The notes under the pieces: generated by a model | What the model saw: only the letters and a program-made list of their open reading frames with translations | Told to the model about the DNA's origin: nothing | The model's database searches: none | Program-made: the position numbers and the translations under genes | Shown: positions 1-7,577 of the stretch, piece after piece | Position numbering within the stretch: position 1 is the stretch's first letter | How the letters are laid out: every line of letters begins with the position of its first letter | Assembly (NCBI RefSeq): GCF_009674685.1 | Contig: NZ_WKJI01000001.1 | Span: forward strand, 620,001-684,000 | Reading direction: 5' to 3' | From: Pedobacter puniceum | Lineage (GTDB): Bacteria > Bacteroidota > Bacteroidia > Sphingobacteriales > Sphingobacteriaceae | Length of the DNA stretch: 64,000 bases

Positions 1-694
1 AAATCGTGTTTTCATAAACAGAGTAAGGTTTAGAGCCATAAACCAATTCTTTTTGTCCTTCCTTATTTATAAAAAATATAGTAGGGAAGCCCCTTACGCC
101 GTTTTGTTTAGCAAGTGCTAAATCTTCATCAAAAAGTGCTTTAGCTTGTCCTTCAAAATCAGTTTTTAACTTGATGATGTTTAACCCTACTTTTTGTCCT
201 GCCAGTTCAAGATGTTCCCATTTGGTAATATTTTTCTTTTGCATGAAAACCATTTCTCTTAGCTCTCTTAAAAATAAGATAGCTTTTTCCTCATCTTGAA
301 TTTGTGCAGCTTTAAAGGCTATAGAGGGTGGGTAAGATGATGGTAATGGATCTTCTAACCAAATATCACCATCAATAGGCATGTCATAATAAATACTTAC
401 TTCATCCCAATGCCCAGCAACATCCGAGGGTTTACTAATTCCACCGCTATTATAAGTCCAATTAGGTAATAAACCGCCCATCCTATATTCTATGTCTAAA
501 ATATGGGCATAATGCAACTTTAACTTCCTTAATTGTGGCTCAATAGCCCAGCAAGAAGAACAAATAGGATCAGTAAAATAAATAAGTTTTAAAGGTTTTC
601 CTGCGCTATTCATCTCGACTTGTGTATGTACTGAATCTCCCGGTATCTCACAAAAACCAGTTTCAGGATTACATAAAAGTGGGTTATTTTCCAT
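1..694 (-). CDS. DsbA-family thiol oxidoreductase, 5' portion (runs off left edge)
   Basis: The gene starts at the ATG at 694 and reads leftward off the window, so about 231 N-terminal residues are visible and the C-terminus is missing. A thioredoxin-fold active site CSSCW lies at about residues 45-49, after a beta strand (LKLIYFTD). A later GFPT stretch near residue 206 supplies the cis-proline loop typical of the fold. There is no signal peptide, so a cytoplasmic role is likely, as in the FrnE/SpxH (YjbH)-like branch of the DsbA superfamily; that placement is from family knowledge. Two extra cysteines sit near the N-terminus (C8, C15). The gene is divergent from an HxlR-type regulator whose probable operator lies between them, which suggests a thiol or redox stress response. 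A TAATTTTG -7 element is present at 741-748 on the minus strand. Confidence 0.85.
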   Translation of the reverse strand, partial: MENNPLLCNPETGFCEIPGDSVHTQVEMNSAGKPLKLIYFTDPICSSCWAIEPQLRKLKLHYAHILDIEYRMGGLLPNWTYNSGGISKPSDVAGHWDEVSIYYDMPIDGDIWLEDPLPSSYPPSIAFKAAQIQDEEKAILFLRELREMVFMQKKNITKWEHLELAGQKVGLNIIKLKTDFEGQAKALFDEDLALAKQNGVRGFPTIFFINKEGQKELVYGSKPYSVYENTI

Positions 695-787
695 ATTATA
701 ATAAGCAAAAAAATTTTAAGAACTTTTTTTAAGGCTTAATCAAAATTAAGGCGGCTTTGCTGTATTTTGGCTATGGCTTTCCTTTTA

Positions 788-809
788 GAAAGTACTTTCC
801 TATAGGAAA
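788..809. promoter_or_regulatory. Overlapping palindromes, probable HxlR-family operator
   Basis: Two perfect palindromes overlap: GAAAGTACTTTC at 788-799 and TTTCCTATAGGAAA at 796-809. Together they give three half-sites in alternating orientation around GGAAA/GAAA. They lie between the divergent DsbA-like and HxlR genes, 45 nt upstream of the HxlR start. HxlR proteins bind as dimers to palindromes near their own promoters, so autoregulation and control of the divergent gene are inferred. Confidence 0.6.
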
Positions 810-853
810 CTATCTATAAGATGAATAACTTTACTTAACCAATTTAAGTAGAG

Positions 854-1216
854 ATGAAGAAAAATGCCGAAATAAATGCTACGCCGGTTTGCCAGCTTAG
901 AATGCAAGCCATTAGTGATGCCATGAGTCTTTTATCAGGTAAATGGAAATTTCATATTCTAGGTACGCTTATGGAAGGCCATAAGCTTGGTTTTATGGAT
1001 TTGCTGAGAGAGATAGAGGGAATTGGTACTAAAATGCTTTCTAAAGAGCTTCAAGATTTAGAAATGAATAATTTGGTGAGCAGAACAGTTTTAGATACCA
1101 AGCCTATTACAGTCAAATACGCTATTACAGATTATGGTAAAACACTTTCACCCATTATAGATGAATTGGCTAATTGGGGAATTTCTTATAGAAAAGCAGT
1201 GTATGGGAAGGTTTAG
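854..1216 (+). CDS. HxlR-family winged-helix transcriptional regulator
   Basis: A 120-residue protein of the normal HxlR length. It shows the family pattern: an N-terminal cysteine (C13, in TPVCQLRM), the GKWKFHIL segment leading into the winged helix, the MLSKELQDLE recognition-helix region and the C-terminal ITDYGKTLSPIIDEL wing and dimer helix. Several HxlR members (YodB, HypR) use the N-terminal cysteine as a redox switch; that is family knowledge and is not proven here. It is divergent from a DsbA-like thiol protein, and the shared 159-nt region holds a double palindrome, which supports a thiol-responsive pair. ATG start; no clear Shine-Dalgarno, as is usual in this phylum. Confidence 0.9.
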   Translation: MKKNAEINATPVCQLRMQAISDAMSLLSGKWKFHILGTLMEGHKLGFMDLLREIEGIGTKMLSKELQDLEMNNLVSRTVLDTKPITVKYAITDYGKTLSPIIDELANWGISYRKAVYGKV

Positions 1217-1297
1217 TATAACTCTATAAATGAAGATTATATAGCCATAGGTTTAAATGGTGGCCATTTAGTGTTTAAATTAGGATAAAAATTAGAC

Positions 1298-2962
1298 TTG
1301 AAAATTTTCTACTTATTACTTGTTGCTTTCTTTGTTTTTGCTGGATGTCATACTCCTGAGCAAAAAAATAAGAAAGATTCTGCCGGATTTCAGCTTTTAG
1401 ATACAGCCTTCAACTTTTTAGATTCTGGAAAATATAGGCTTGCTTTTTCTTATTTCAATAAGGCTAAAGAGCAGTTTTTGTTAAGTAAAGACAGTCTTGA
1501 AGTAGGCTCTTGTCTTATCAATATGGGGATGATTGCTACCGAGCAAGGAGATAACTTTGGGGCTAGAGAACTAGCCCTAAATGCTATTCCTTACCTTAAT
1601 TTTAAAAATGAAGAACATCATCCTTACATCAGATCTAACTTTAATAATCTAGGTATTACTTCCTTTAACCTCAAGGAATATGATAAGGCTATAGCATTTT
1701 ATCAGGAAACTTTAAGCTTTACAGCTGATAGCGATGCTGTAAGAGTAGTGAAAAATAACATCGCCAATGTATATAGAAAACAAAAGAAATATGCAGAAGC
1801 TTTAGCGATATACCAAGAGATTTTAAAGAAAGAAACCAGACCTTTAAACTTAGCAAGGGTTATTTCAAATTCCGCATTCACCAAATGGGAACAAAATCCT
1901 ACTTATTTTGCTCTACCAGAACTTCACCAAGCTTTAAGTATAAGAAAGAAGGAAAAAAATATCAGTGGGCAAAACTCTAGCTACATACAACTTACGCAAT
2001 ACCATATACAGAAGCAAGCTGATTCGGCACTGTACTATGCCAAGTTAAGTTATCAAACAGCTCATGAGATGAATAGTGCGGATGACTGTTTGCTTGCCAT
2101 TCAGAATTTAATCAAGTTAAGTCCGCCACAAGAAGCCAAAGCTTATTTTAATCTCTATCAAAACCTAAACGATAGCTTACAAACAGCTAGAAGTACAGCG
2201 AAAAACCAGTTTGCACTTATCCGTTACGAAACGGAGAAACATAAGGCAGACAATCTTATCCTGCAAAGAGAAAAAACAAAGCGTAATAGCTGGATTGCGC
2301 TTTTAATTTTCTTGATGATTACTGGAAGCGTCATTACTCTCATTTGGCAGAAAAAGAAGAAAGAACGTCTAGAACTGGAAGCAAAAAATGCGATACGTGA
2401 AAACCAATTAAAAACATCTAAAAAGGTGCATGACGTGGTAGCTAATGGTTTATATCGCTTAATGTCTGAGATAGAAAATGGTATACCCTTAGCACAAGAT
2501 AAACTTCTTGACCATATGGAGATGCTTTACGAGCAATCTAGAGATATTTCTTATGATGATACTCCTGATAGCACCCAAAGTTTTGAAATCGCTATTGCTA
2601 CACTTCTTAATTCTTTTGCCTCTGCTCAAACTAAAGTGATTATCATAGGCAATACTCCTGAATTTTGGAATAGGGTTAAAGCTTTAGATAAGTACGAGCT
2701 AAAACAGATACTTCAAGAGTTAATGGTTAATATGAAAAAGCATAGCCATGCCAATCAAGTAGCATTAAGGTTCGAGCAGGCAGAAGAAAACGTATTGAAA
2801 ATTCATTATACAGATAATGGTATAGGTATTCCAGAAGGAAAAATTTTTGGAAACGGATTGCGTAATACGGGAAACCGTATAGAGCAAATAGGTGGACATA
2901 TTACTTTTGCAAAAGGTGTAGAAGGAGGCTTAAAAATTCTTATCCTTTTCCCATCTGCTTAA
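1298..2962 (+). CDS. TPR-containing membrane sensor histidine kinase
   Basis: 554 residues starting at a TTG codon. An N-terminal hydrophobic segment ends in FAGC, so a signal peptide or lipid anchor is possible. TPR-like helix pairs follow from about residue 30 to 290 (for example SFNLKEYDKAIAFYQETL and KYAEALAIYQEIL). A single membrane helix lies at about 331-351 (WIALLIFLMITGSVITLIW), followed by a charged linker. The phosphoacceptor motif KKVHDVVANGL (H378) resembles the HisKA_3/NarX type. The C-terminal HATPase has an N-box (QELMVNMKKHSHA) and G-boxes (DNGIGIPEGK, GNGLRNTGNRI). This is the common Bacteroidota layout of periplasmic TPR sensor, one membrane helix and kinase. The response regulator begins 9 nt after the stop, so the two are co-transcribed. 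The signal is unknown. Confidence 0.9.
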   Translation: MKIFYLLLVAFFVFAGCHTPEQKNKKDSAGFQLLDTAFNFLDSGKYRLAFSYFNKAKEQFLLSKDSLEVGSCLINMGMIATEQGDNFGARELALNAIPYLNFKNEEHHPYIRSNFNNLGITSFNLKEYDKAIAFYQETLSFTADSDAVRVVKNNIANVYRKQKKYAEALAIYQEILKKETRPLNLARVISNSAFTKWEQNPTYFALPELHQALSIRKKEKNISGQNSSYIQLTQYHIQKQADSALYYAKLSYQTAHEMNSADDCLLAIQNLIKLSPPQEAKAYFNLYQNLNDSLQTARSTAKNQFALIRYETEKHKADNLILQREKTKRNSWIALLIFLMITGSVITLIWQKKKKERLELEAKNAIRENQLKTSKKVHDVVANGLYRLMSEIENGIPLAQDKLLDHMEMLYEQSRDISYDDTPDSTQSFEIAIATLLNSFASAQTKVIIIGNTPEFWNRVKALDKYELKQILQELMVNMKKHSHANQVALRFEQAEENVLKIHYTDNGIGIPEGKIFGNGLRNTGNRIEQIGGHITFAKGVEGGLKILILFPSA

Positions 2963-2971
2963 AATAAGATT

Positions 2972-3637
2972 ATGTTTCATAAAGTATTAATAGCCGAAGA
3001 TCACGAAAGTTCAAATGTTTCTGTAAGGAAAACTCTTGAAGATGCAGGAGTAAGTATATGCGACTATACCTATTATTGTGATGATGCATTTCAAAGAGCT
3101 CGGAAAGCCTTATTAGCAAATGAACCTTACGAATTATTAATTACCGATTTATCTTTCGAAGAAGATTATCGAGAGCAAAAGCTTAAGAATGGGGCCGATT
3201 TAATTACCGAAATCCGTAAAATTCAACCTCATATCAAAGTTCTGGTATTTTCTGCAGAAAGTAAGGTTTCTATCATCGATCAGCTTTTTCGTGATTTAGA
3301 TATTGATGCCTATGTACGTAAAGCCCGCCGAGATGTAGAAGAACTGAAGAAAGCACTAGAGGCCCTAAGCAAAGGAAATAAGTATATGCCTTTTGCCTTA
3401 AAGCAAGCGGTCAAAACCCAAAACACCTACGAATTTAGTGATTACGATATTATTCTGCTTACACAGCTCTCTCATGGTATGCTCCAAAAGGATATACCTT
3501 ATTACCTAGAAAAAAACGGATACAAGCCATCAGGCTTAAGCAGTGTAGAAAAACGTCTAAACCTGATGAGAGAAACCCTTGGCTGTTCTAAAAACGAGCA
3601 GCTGATTGCCTTTTGTAAAGACTTAGGTATCATATAA
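2972..3637 (+). CDS. DNA-binding response regulator (REC + LuxR-like HTH)
   Basis: 221 residues. The N-terminal receiver domain has the acidic pocket E9-D10 (VLIAEDHE), the likely phosphorylated D59 (LLITDLSFEED), a switch serine in LVFSAES and a lysine in AYVRKARR. The C-terminal region (about 150-221) resembles a GerE/LuxR helix-turn-helix (DYDIILLTQLSHGMLQKDI ... SVEKRLNLMRETL). It carries a few extra residues between the two recognition-region helices compared with classic LuxR outputs. It sits 9 nt downstream of the TPR histidine kinase, its obvious partner. A terminator hairpin follows directly, so this pair forms the whole operon. Targets cannot be read from the sequence. Confidence 0.9.
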   Translation: MFHKVLIAEDHESSNVSVRKTLEDAGVSICDYTYYCDDAFQRARKALLANEPYELLITDLSFEEDYREQKLKNGADLITEIRKIQPHIKVLVFSAESKVSIIDQLFRDLDIDAYVRKARRDVEELKKALEALSKGNKYMPFALKQAVKTQNTYEFSDYDIILLTQLSHGMLQKDIPYYLEKNGYKPSGLSSVEKRLNLMRETLGCSKNEQLIAFCKDLGII

Positions 3638-3661
3638 CTCCGATTCTTTATGAAATTTTTT

Positions 3662-3692
3662 AGCCATAGACTAAGAAGGTCAATGGCTTTTT
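3662..3692 (+). terminator. Rho-independent terminator of the two-component operon
   Basis: The stem AGCCAT-A-GAC pairs with GTC-A-ATGGCT (9 base pairs with one A/A mismatch, 7-nt loop) and is followed by TTTTT at 3688-3692. It lies 24 nt after the response-regulator stop. A second, smaller hairpin (TTTACGG/CCGTAAA, 3725-3742) follows. Confidence 0.7.
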
Positions 3693-3820
3693 GTATTCCT
3701 AAAACTTCTAAAAATAATTCCTTCTTTACGGTTTCCCGTAAAAACAGAAAGACTAGCACTACTAATTTTGATATGATTATAAAAAGAAAAATCGATATCC
3801 TTAATTCATAAATTTATAAG

Positions 3821-4021
3821 ATGAGTCTTTATTACGTTAACCACCAAGCCCAACCCAACGGAGATCATGAAGTACACAAAGAAGATTGTATCTATTTGCC
3901 CTATGTTAAGAAATTTCTAGGATCATTTAGTAACTGTGCCGATGCTGTAAAAGAAGCGAAAAAGACTTATACACAATCTAATGGTTGCCGTATTTGTTCT
4001 AAAGCTTGTCATACTAAATAG
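3821..4021 (+). CDS. Small conserved cysteine-rich protein, function unknown
   Basis: 66 residues, cytoplasmic, with no signal peptide. Five cysteines are spaced C23, C38, C57, C60, C64 (HKEDCIYLP ... SNCADAVKEAKK ... NGCRICSKACH). The pattern GDHEVHKxxC ... NCxxAVxxAK ... GCxxCxxxCH is one I recognise as a recurrent small family of unknown function in many bacteria; the CxxCxxxCH end could bind zinc or iron (inference). Its ATG at 3821 follows an AT-rich stretch. The gene stands alone between the two-component terminator and the convergent amidohydrolase gene. Confidence 0.75.
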   Translation: MSLYYVNHQAQPNGDHEVHKEDCIYLPYVKKFLGSFSNCADAVKEAKKTYTQSNGCRICSKACHTK

Positions 4022-4108
4022 CTATCTACATAAGAAGATTTCTTTTTAAATAATATTTATTACACCCTACATTTTACACTACAAAACATCTTTTATCTTA
4101 TTAATTTG

Positions 4109-4142
4109 AATCAGTTCTTACTTTAATGAGTAAGTACTGATT
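4109..4142. repeat. 14-bp inverted repeat between convergent genes
   Basis: The arms AATCAGTTCTTACT (4109-4122) and AGTAAGTACTGATT (4129-4142) are complementary with one mismatch around a 6-nt loop. No strong T-run follows on either strand, so it is at most a weak bidirectional terminator or an RNA-stability hairpin between the Cys-rich gene and the amidohydrolase gene. Confidence 0.55.
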
Positions 4143-4162
4143 ACAAATTAGAAAATATACAA

Positions 4163-4263
4163 TTTTACCATTCAGCTAATCACCAACTAGCTCGCAATAA
4201 CTATTGGGGGGCTAAACAAATAACCTCAACAATTTAACCGACTAATACCTAACCACCTAAACC
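4163..4263. repeat. Low-complexity CTAAC/CACCTAA tract
   Basis: An intergenic stretch built from imperfect repeats of ACTAAyCACCTAA-like words, ending exactly at the stop codon of the minus-strand amidohydrolase gene. The 13-mer CTAACCACCTAAA (4249-4261) recurs at 23683-23695 in a similar tract before the DnaE-like gene. No coding potential is seen. Confidence 0.5.
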
Positions 4264-7200
4264 CTAATCACACTCCGGAACGGTAAAAGTCCAGGTTTGT
4301 ACTTCACCATCTGGTACTAAATAGTTCTCGGTTTTACTGTATTGCCACCAGAATTTACCTCTAGGCTGTATGTTATCTCCTAATTCTCGCATGGTTTCAC
4401 CTTCAAATAAGCGGCCATTCATCATCACATATTGGATACTTTCTGTATTTCTGATGTCTTCCAATGGGTTTTCATTCAGCACAATTAAATCGGCTAGTTT
4501 GCCTTTTTCTAGAGAGCCAATTTCTTTACTCATACCCAAATAATCTGCACCATTAATGGTAGCAGCTTTAAGGGCTTCATGAGGGCTCATTCCGCCTTGT
4601 GCCAACATCCACAGCTCCCAGTGGGCACCTAAACCTTGTAATTGCCCATGCGCACCTAAATTTACTTTAGTCCCACCGGCAGCAAGTTGGTTCACGGCTT
4701 TAGAAACTTCTATATGACCGTAATCGCCATACTCAGAAGTATTTCTTCTTCTAGACCTAGGGTCTATAATAGAGCGAGGAACAAATTCGCCCAGTTTTTC
4801 ATTCTCCCAAACATTGGTTCTATCGTACCAATAATTTTCGCCTGATTGCGAGCCATAAGAAACAATTAAAGTTGGGGTATAAGCTGTTTTACTGGCATTC
4901 CAGAAAGTAGTCACGTCTTTATAAATAGGTACCACAGGGATATTATGCTCTATACCGGTATGTCCATCGGCAATCATATTCATATTATGAAAGAAAGTAG
5001 AACCGCCTTCTGGCATCACTTCCATTTTAAGTTCTCTAGCCGCTTGTAAAACTTGCTGTCTTTGCTCTCTTCTAGGTTGGTTATAAGATTTTACTGAGAA
5101 AGCGCCAACCGCTTGCATCCTTTTTAAATGAAATCTAGCATCATCAATACTATTGATAACGGCTTTAAAATCACCATCTGCACCATATAAGATGGTTCCT
5201 GTAGAATATAATCTTGGACCTACTAAACGGCCTGATTTAATCATTTCTGCCTGACTAAACACCATTTCTGTATTGCTTGAGGGGTCATGAGCGGTGGTAA
5301 CGCCATAAGCCAAATTAGCAAAGTAAGACCAATCTTGTTGTGGGCTGATGCCATCCGGACTGGTATGTAAATGGGCATGAACATCAATTAAGCCAGGGAT
5401 GATGGTTTTTCCATAAACACCGTAAACTTTTGCATCGGCAGGAATTATTACTTCGCTTTCTTTTCCTAAGGCAATAATCTTATTTTTTTCGATAAGAATG
5501 GTGCCATTTTCTATCACCTCATTATCTTTCATGGTGATGATTCTAGCGCCTTTTAAAGCAATTTTACCACTAGGTATGGCAGTCTTAAGTTTTAAATCTA
5601 AAGGTAAACCTAGGCTGTCTGTTTTGGTGATTTTACTACCCGGCTCATCAATAAAATCAAAAGCATCTTTAATCTCTCTGGTATAGTATTTAGGACCTAA
5701 AGTCCAGTGGATAGCTTTACTGTCTTTACTCCAATGTACATAGCTACCTGCATCTTTACTTAGTTTTTTAAGAGGATAAGCTTTTTGGTTAGCAGATAAA
5801 TCTATGTTTTGAACGTTTTGTAGCAAAGGCACTAGGTATACGTTAAACAATTCCTGAAAAGCTAGCCATTTACCATCCGGACTAGGGATAAAATCTGTGG
5901 TATAAGTTGAGGTATAATGAATTTTGGTGTGGTTACCATTTAAATCGCAACTGCTTAATGTTTTTTTACCGTTTTCTCTGGCTTGGTAATAAATACGGTT
6001 GTCTTGTTCATTAAACATAGGTTTAACACCTTTTTTGGTGATAAATTTTGCTTGTCCGCCGTTTGCTGATACCACATAAATACCTGGATTTTTACCATAA
6101 GTATATCCTAAAACATCATTACCAACACCTTTTACATATACAATTTGATCGCCTTTATTATTGAATTTTGGCGAATAATAAAAGCCACGTTCAGGACTAA
6201 TAGTGGTACTTCGTTTGGTTTTTAAGTCTATTTTTTGGATGCTTCCGCGGAGTTCATCGTTCCAAGTGGTGTAAACGATAGATTTTCCATCAGGGCTAAA
6301 AGAAGGCTCGAACTCCCAATCGTTACCATCAGTTAATCTTTCAACTTTACCATTAGGTAGGGTTTTGGTATAGATGTATCCAGCAGCATTAAAAGCTACC
6401 ATTTTACCATCCGGAGAGGTAGCCAATTGTCTTACCATTTTAACATCAAAATCATCAGTAAAAACAGTTTGGTTAAACCTTACCGCATCAGCAATGTTTT
6501 GTTTTACATTTACTTGAAAAGGGATATCAGAAACGATTAAGCTTTGTACATCAACTTTTTTGATTTTTCCTTTGGCATAAAATATTAAAGAGTGATTATC
6601 TGGTGTCCAATTAAAGTTAGGATAAAGTCCAAAAATAGCCCATGCTTCTTGTTGGTCCCTTGATAAGTCATCAAAAACAGGGTATTCTTCCCCGGTTTCT
6701 AGGTTATGAATGAAAAGCTGAGATTTTAAACGTACCCTTTTTACAAAAGCTAGCATTTTGCCATCTCTTGAAATTTGCGGTCTAACAGCACCGCCCGGGC
6801 CACCAACAACAGTTTCTATACTACCATCGTTAAAATTAAGCTTTTTGATGGCGTAAATATCCCCATTAGGGTCTTTATTGTATTGGAAATATGGTCCCGG
6901 ACTAACATCCTCACTAAAATAGACTGATTTACCATCAGGAGCGGTATGAGGTTCGCCCAGATCTTGCTGGTCGTTTTTTCTTTTGGTAAGTTGGATACCT
7001 TCTAAGCCGCCAGAAATATGGTACATCCAGAGTTCGCCAGCACCTAAAGAACGATAGCCCGTATAGTGCTTCCTAGCGATGATGTATTTGCTATCCGATG
7101 TCCAAACGGCATTATTTAATAAACGGAAATCTTCTTTGGTAACTTGTTTTTTGCCTGTACCATCGCTATTCATGATCCAGATATTATCTCCACCACTTTT

Positions 7201-7515
7201 ATCGCTGGTAAAAGAAATGAATTTTCCATCGGGCGAGTAGCGGGGTTGTACTTCCCAAGCAAAACCTCCGGCTAGCAATTCTGCACTTCCTCCGGTAATA
7301 GGTATTCTGTAAATATCACCTAAAAGGTCAAATATGATGTGTTTTCCATCCGGACTAACATCTAAATTCATCCAAGTTCCTTCATCAGTAGTGAAAGAAA
7401 GAGGTTTTAAAGCAGTACCGGGTTTTTCTATATTCCATTTTTGATTTTCTTGTGCTAAAGCAGATGAGGCAAAAGCACAAAGAAAAAGACTTAGTTTTAG
7501 AAAATTTTTCATCAC
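4264..7515 (-). CDS. Exported TolB-like beta-propeller / amidohydrolase fusion
   Basis: 1083 residues with a clear Sec signal peptide (KNFLKLSLFLCAFASSALAQ). The first two thirds carry repeated PD40/TolB-type blades, visible as recurring SPDGKxIxF motifs (SPDGKHIIFDL, SPDGKFISFTSD, SPDGKSIVYTT, SPDGKWLAFQE). From about residue 660 the protein is a metal-dependent amidohydrolase of the imidazolonepropionase/prolidase-like group: KTIIPGLIDVHAHLHTS gives the HxH metal pair, EHNIPVV and NLGAHGQLQGLGAHWE supply later histidines, and the end is the usual EIGSLEKGKLADLIVL. The domain order is common in Bacteroidota. Predicted periplasmic; the substrate (perhaps a peptide or cyclic amide) is unknown. 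Divergent from recQ. Confidence 0.85.
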   Translation of the reverse strand: MMKNFLKLSLFLCAFASSALAQENQKWNIEKPGTALKPLSFTTDEGTWMNLDVSPDGKHIIFDLLGDIYRIPITGGSAELLAGGFAWEVQPRYSPDGKFISFTSDKSGGDNIWIMNSDGTGKKQVTKEDFRLLNNAVWTSDSKYIIARKHYTGYRSLGAGELWMYHISGGLEGIQLTKRKNDQQDLGEPHTAPDGKSVYFSEDVSPGPYFQYNKDPNGDIYAIKKLNFNDGSIETVVGGPGGAVRPQISRDGKMLAFVKRVRLKSQLFIHNLETGEEYPVFDDLSRDQQEAWAIFGLYPNFNWTPDNHSLIFYAKGKIKKVDVQSLIVSDIPFQVNVKQNIADAVRFNQTVFTDDFDVKMVRQLATSPDGKMVAFNAAGYIYTKTLPNGKVERLTDGNDWEFEPSFSPDGKSIVYTTWNDELRGSIQKIDLKTKRSTTISPERGFYYSPKFNNKGDQIVYVKGVGNDVLGYTYGKNPGIYVVSANGGQAKFITKKGVKPMFNEQDNRIYYQARENGKKTLSSCDLNGNHTKIHYTSTYTTDFIPSPDGKWLAFQELFNVYLVPLLQNVQNIDLSANQKAYPLKKLSKDAGSYVHWSKDSKAIHWTLGPKYYTREIKDAFDFIDEPGSKITKTDSLGLPLDLKLKTAIPSGKIALKGARIITMKDNEVIENGTILIEKNKIIALGKESEVIIPADAKVYGVYGKTIIPGLIDVHAHLHTSPDGISPQQDWSYFANLAYGVTTAHDPSSNTEMVFSQAEMIKSGRLVGPRLYSTGTILYGADGDFKAVINSIDDARFHLKRMQAVGAFSVKSYNQPRREQRQQVLQAARELKMEVMPEGGSTFFHNMNMIADGHTGIEHNIPVVPIYKDVTTFWNASKTAYTPTLIVSYGSQSGENYWYDRTNVWENEKLGEFVPRSIIDPRSRRRNTSEYGDYGHIEVSKAVNQLAAGGTKVNLGAHGQLQGLGAHWELWMLAQGGMSPHEALKAATINGADYLGMSKEIGSLEKGKLADLIVLNENPLEDIRNTESIQYVMMNGRLFEGETMRELGDNIQPRGKFWWQYSKTENYLVPDGEVQTWTFTVPECD

Positions 7516-7553
7516 AAATACATCTTATTAAAGCTGCAATTTAATAAATTTTA

Positions 7554-7561
7554 TAGCTTTG
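7554..7561 (+). promoter_or_regulatory. -7 promoter element of recQ
   Basis: TAGCTTTG matches the Bacteroidota consensus TAnnTTTG and lies 16 nt before the recQ start codon. No good TTG -33 element was found at the right distance, so only the -7 box is claimed. Confidence 0.45.
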
Positions 7562-7577
7562 GTAGGATGCGCTTTTT

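Noticed and set aside
3725-3742. Second hairpin after the two-component operon as a separate terminator
   Set aside because: The 7-bp stem has no T-run after it, so it is only noted under the first terminator.
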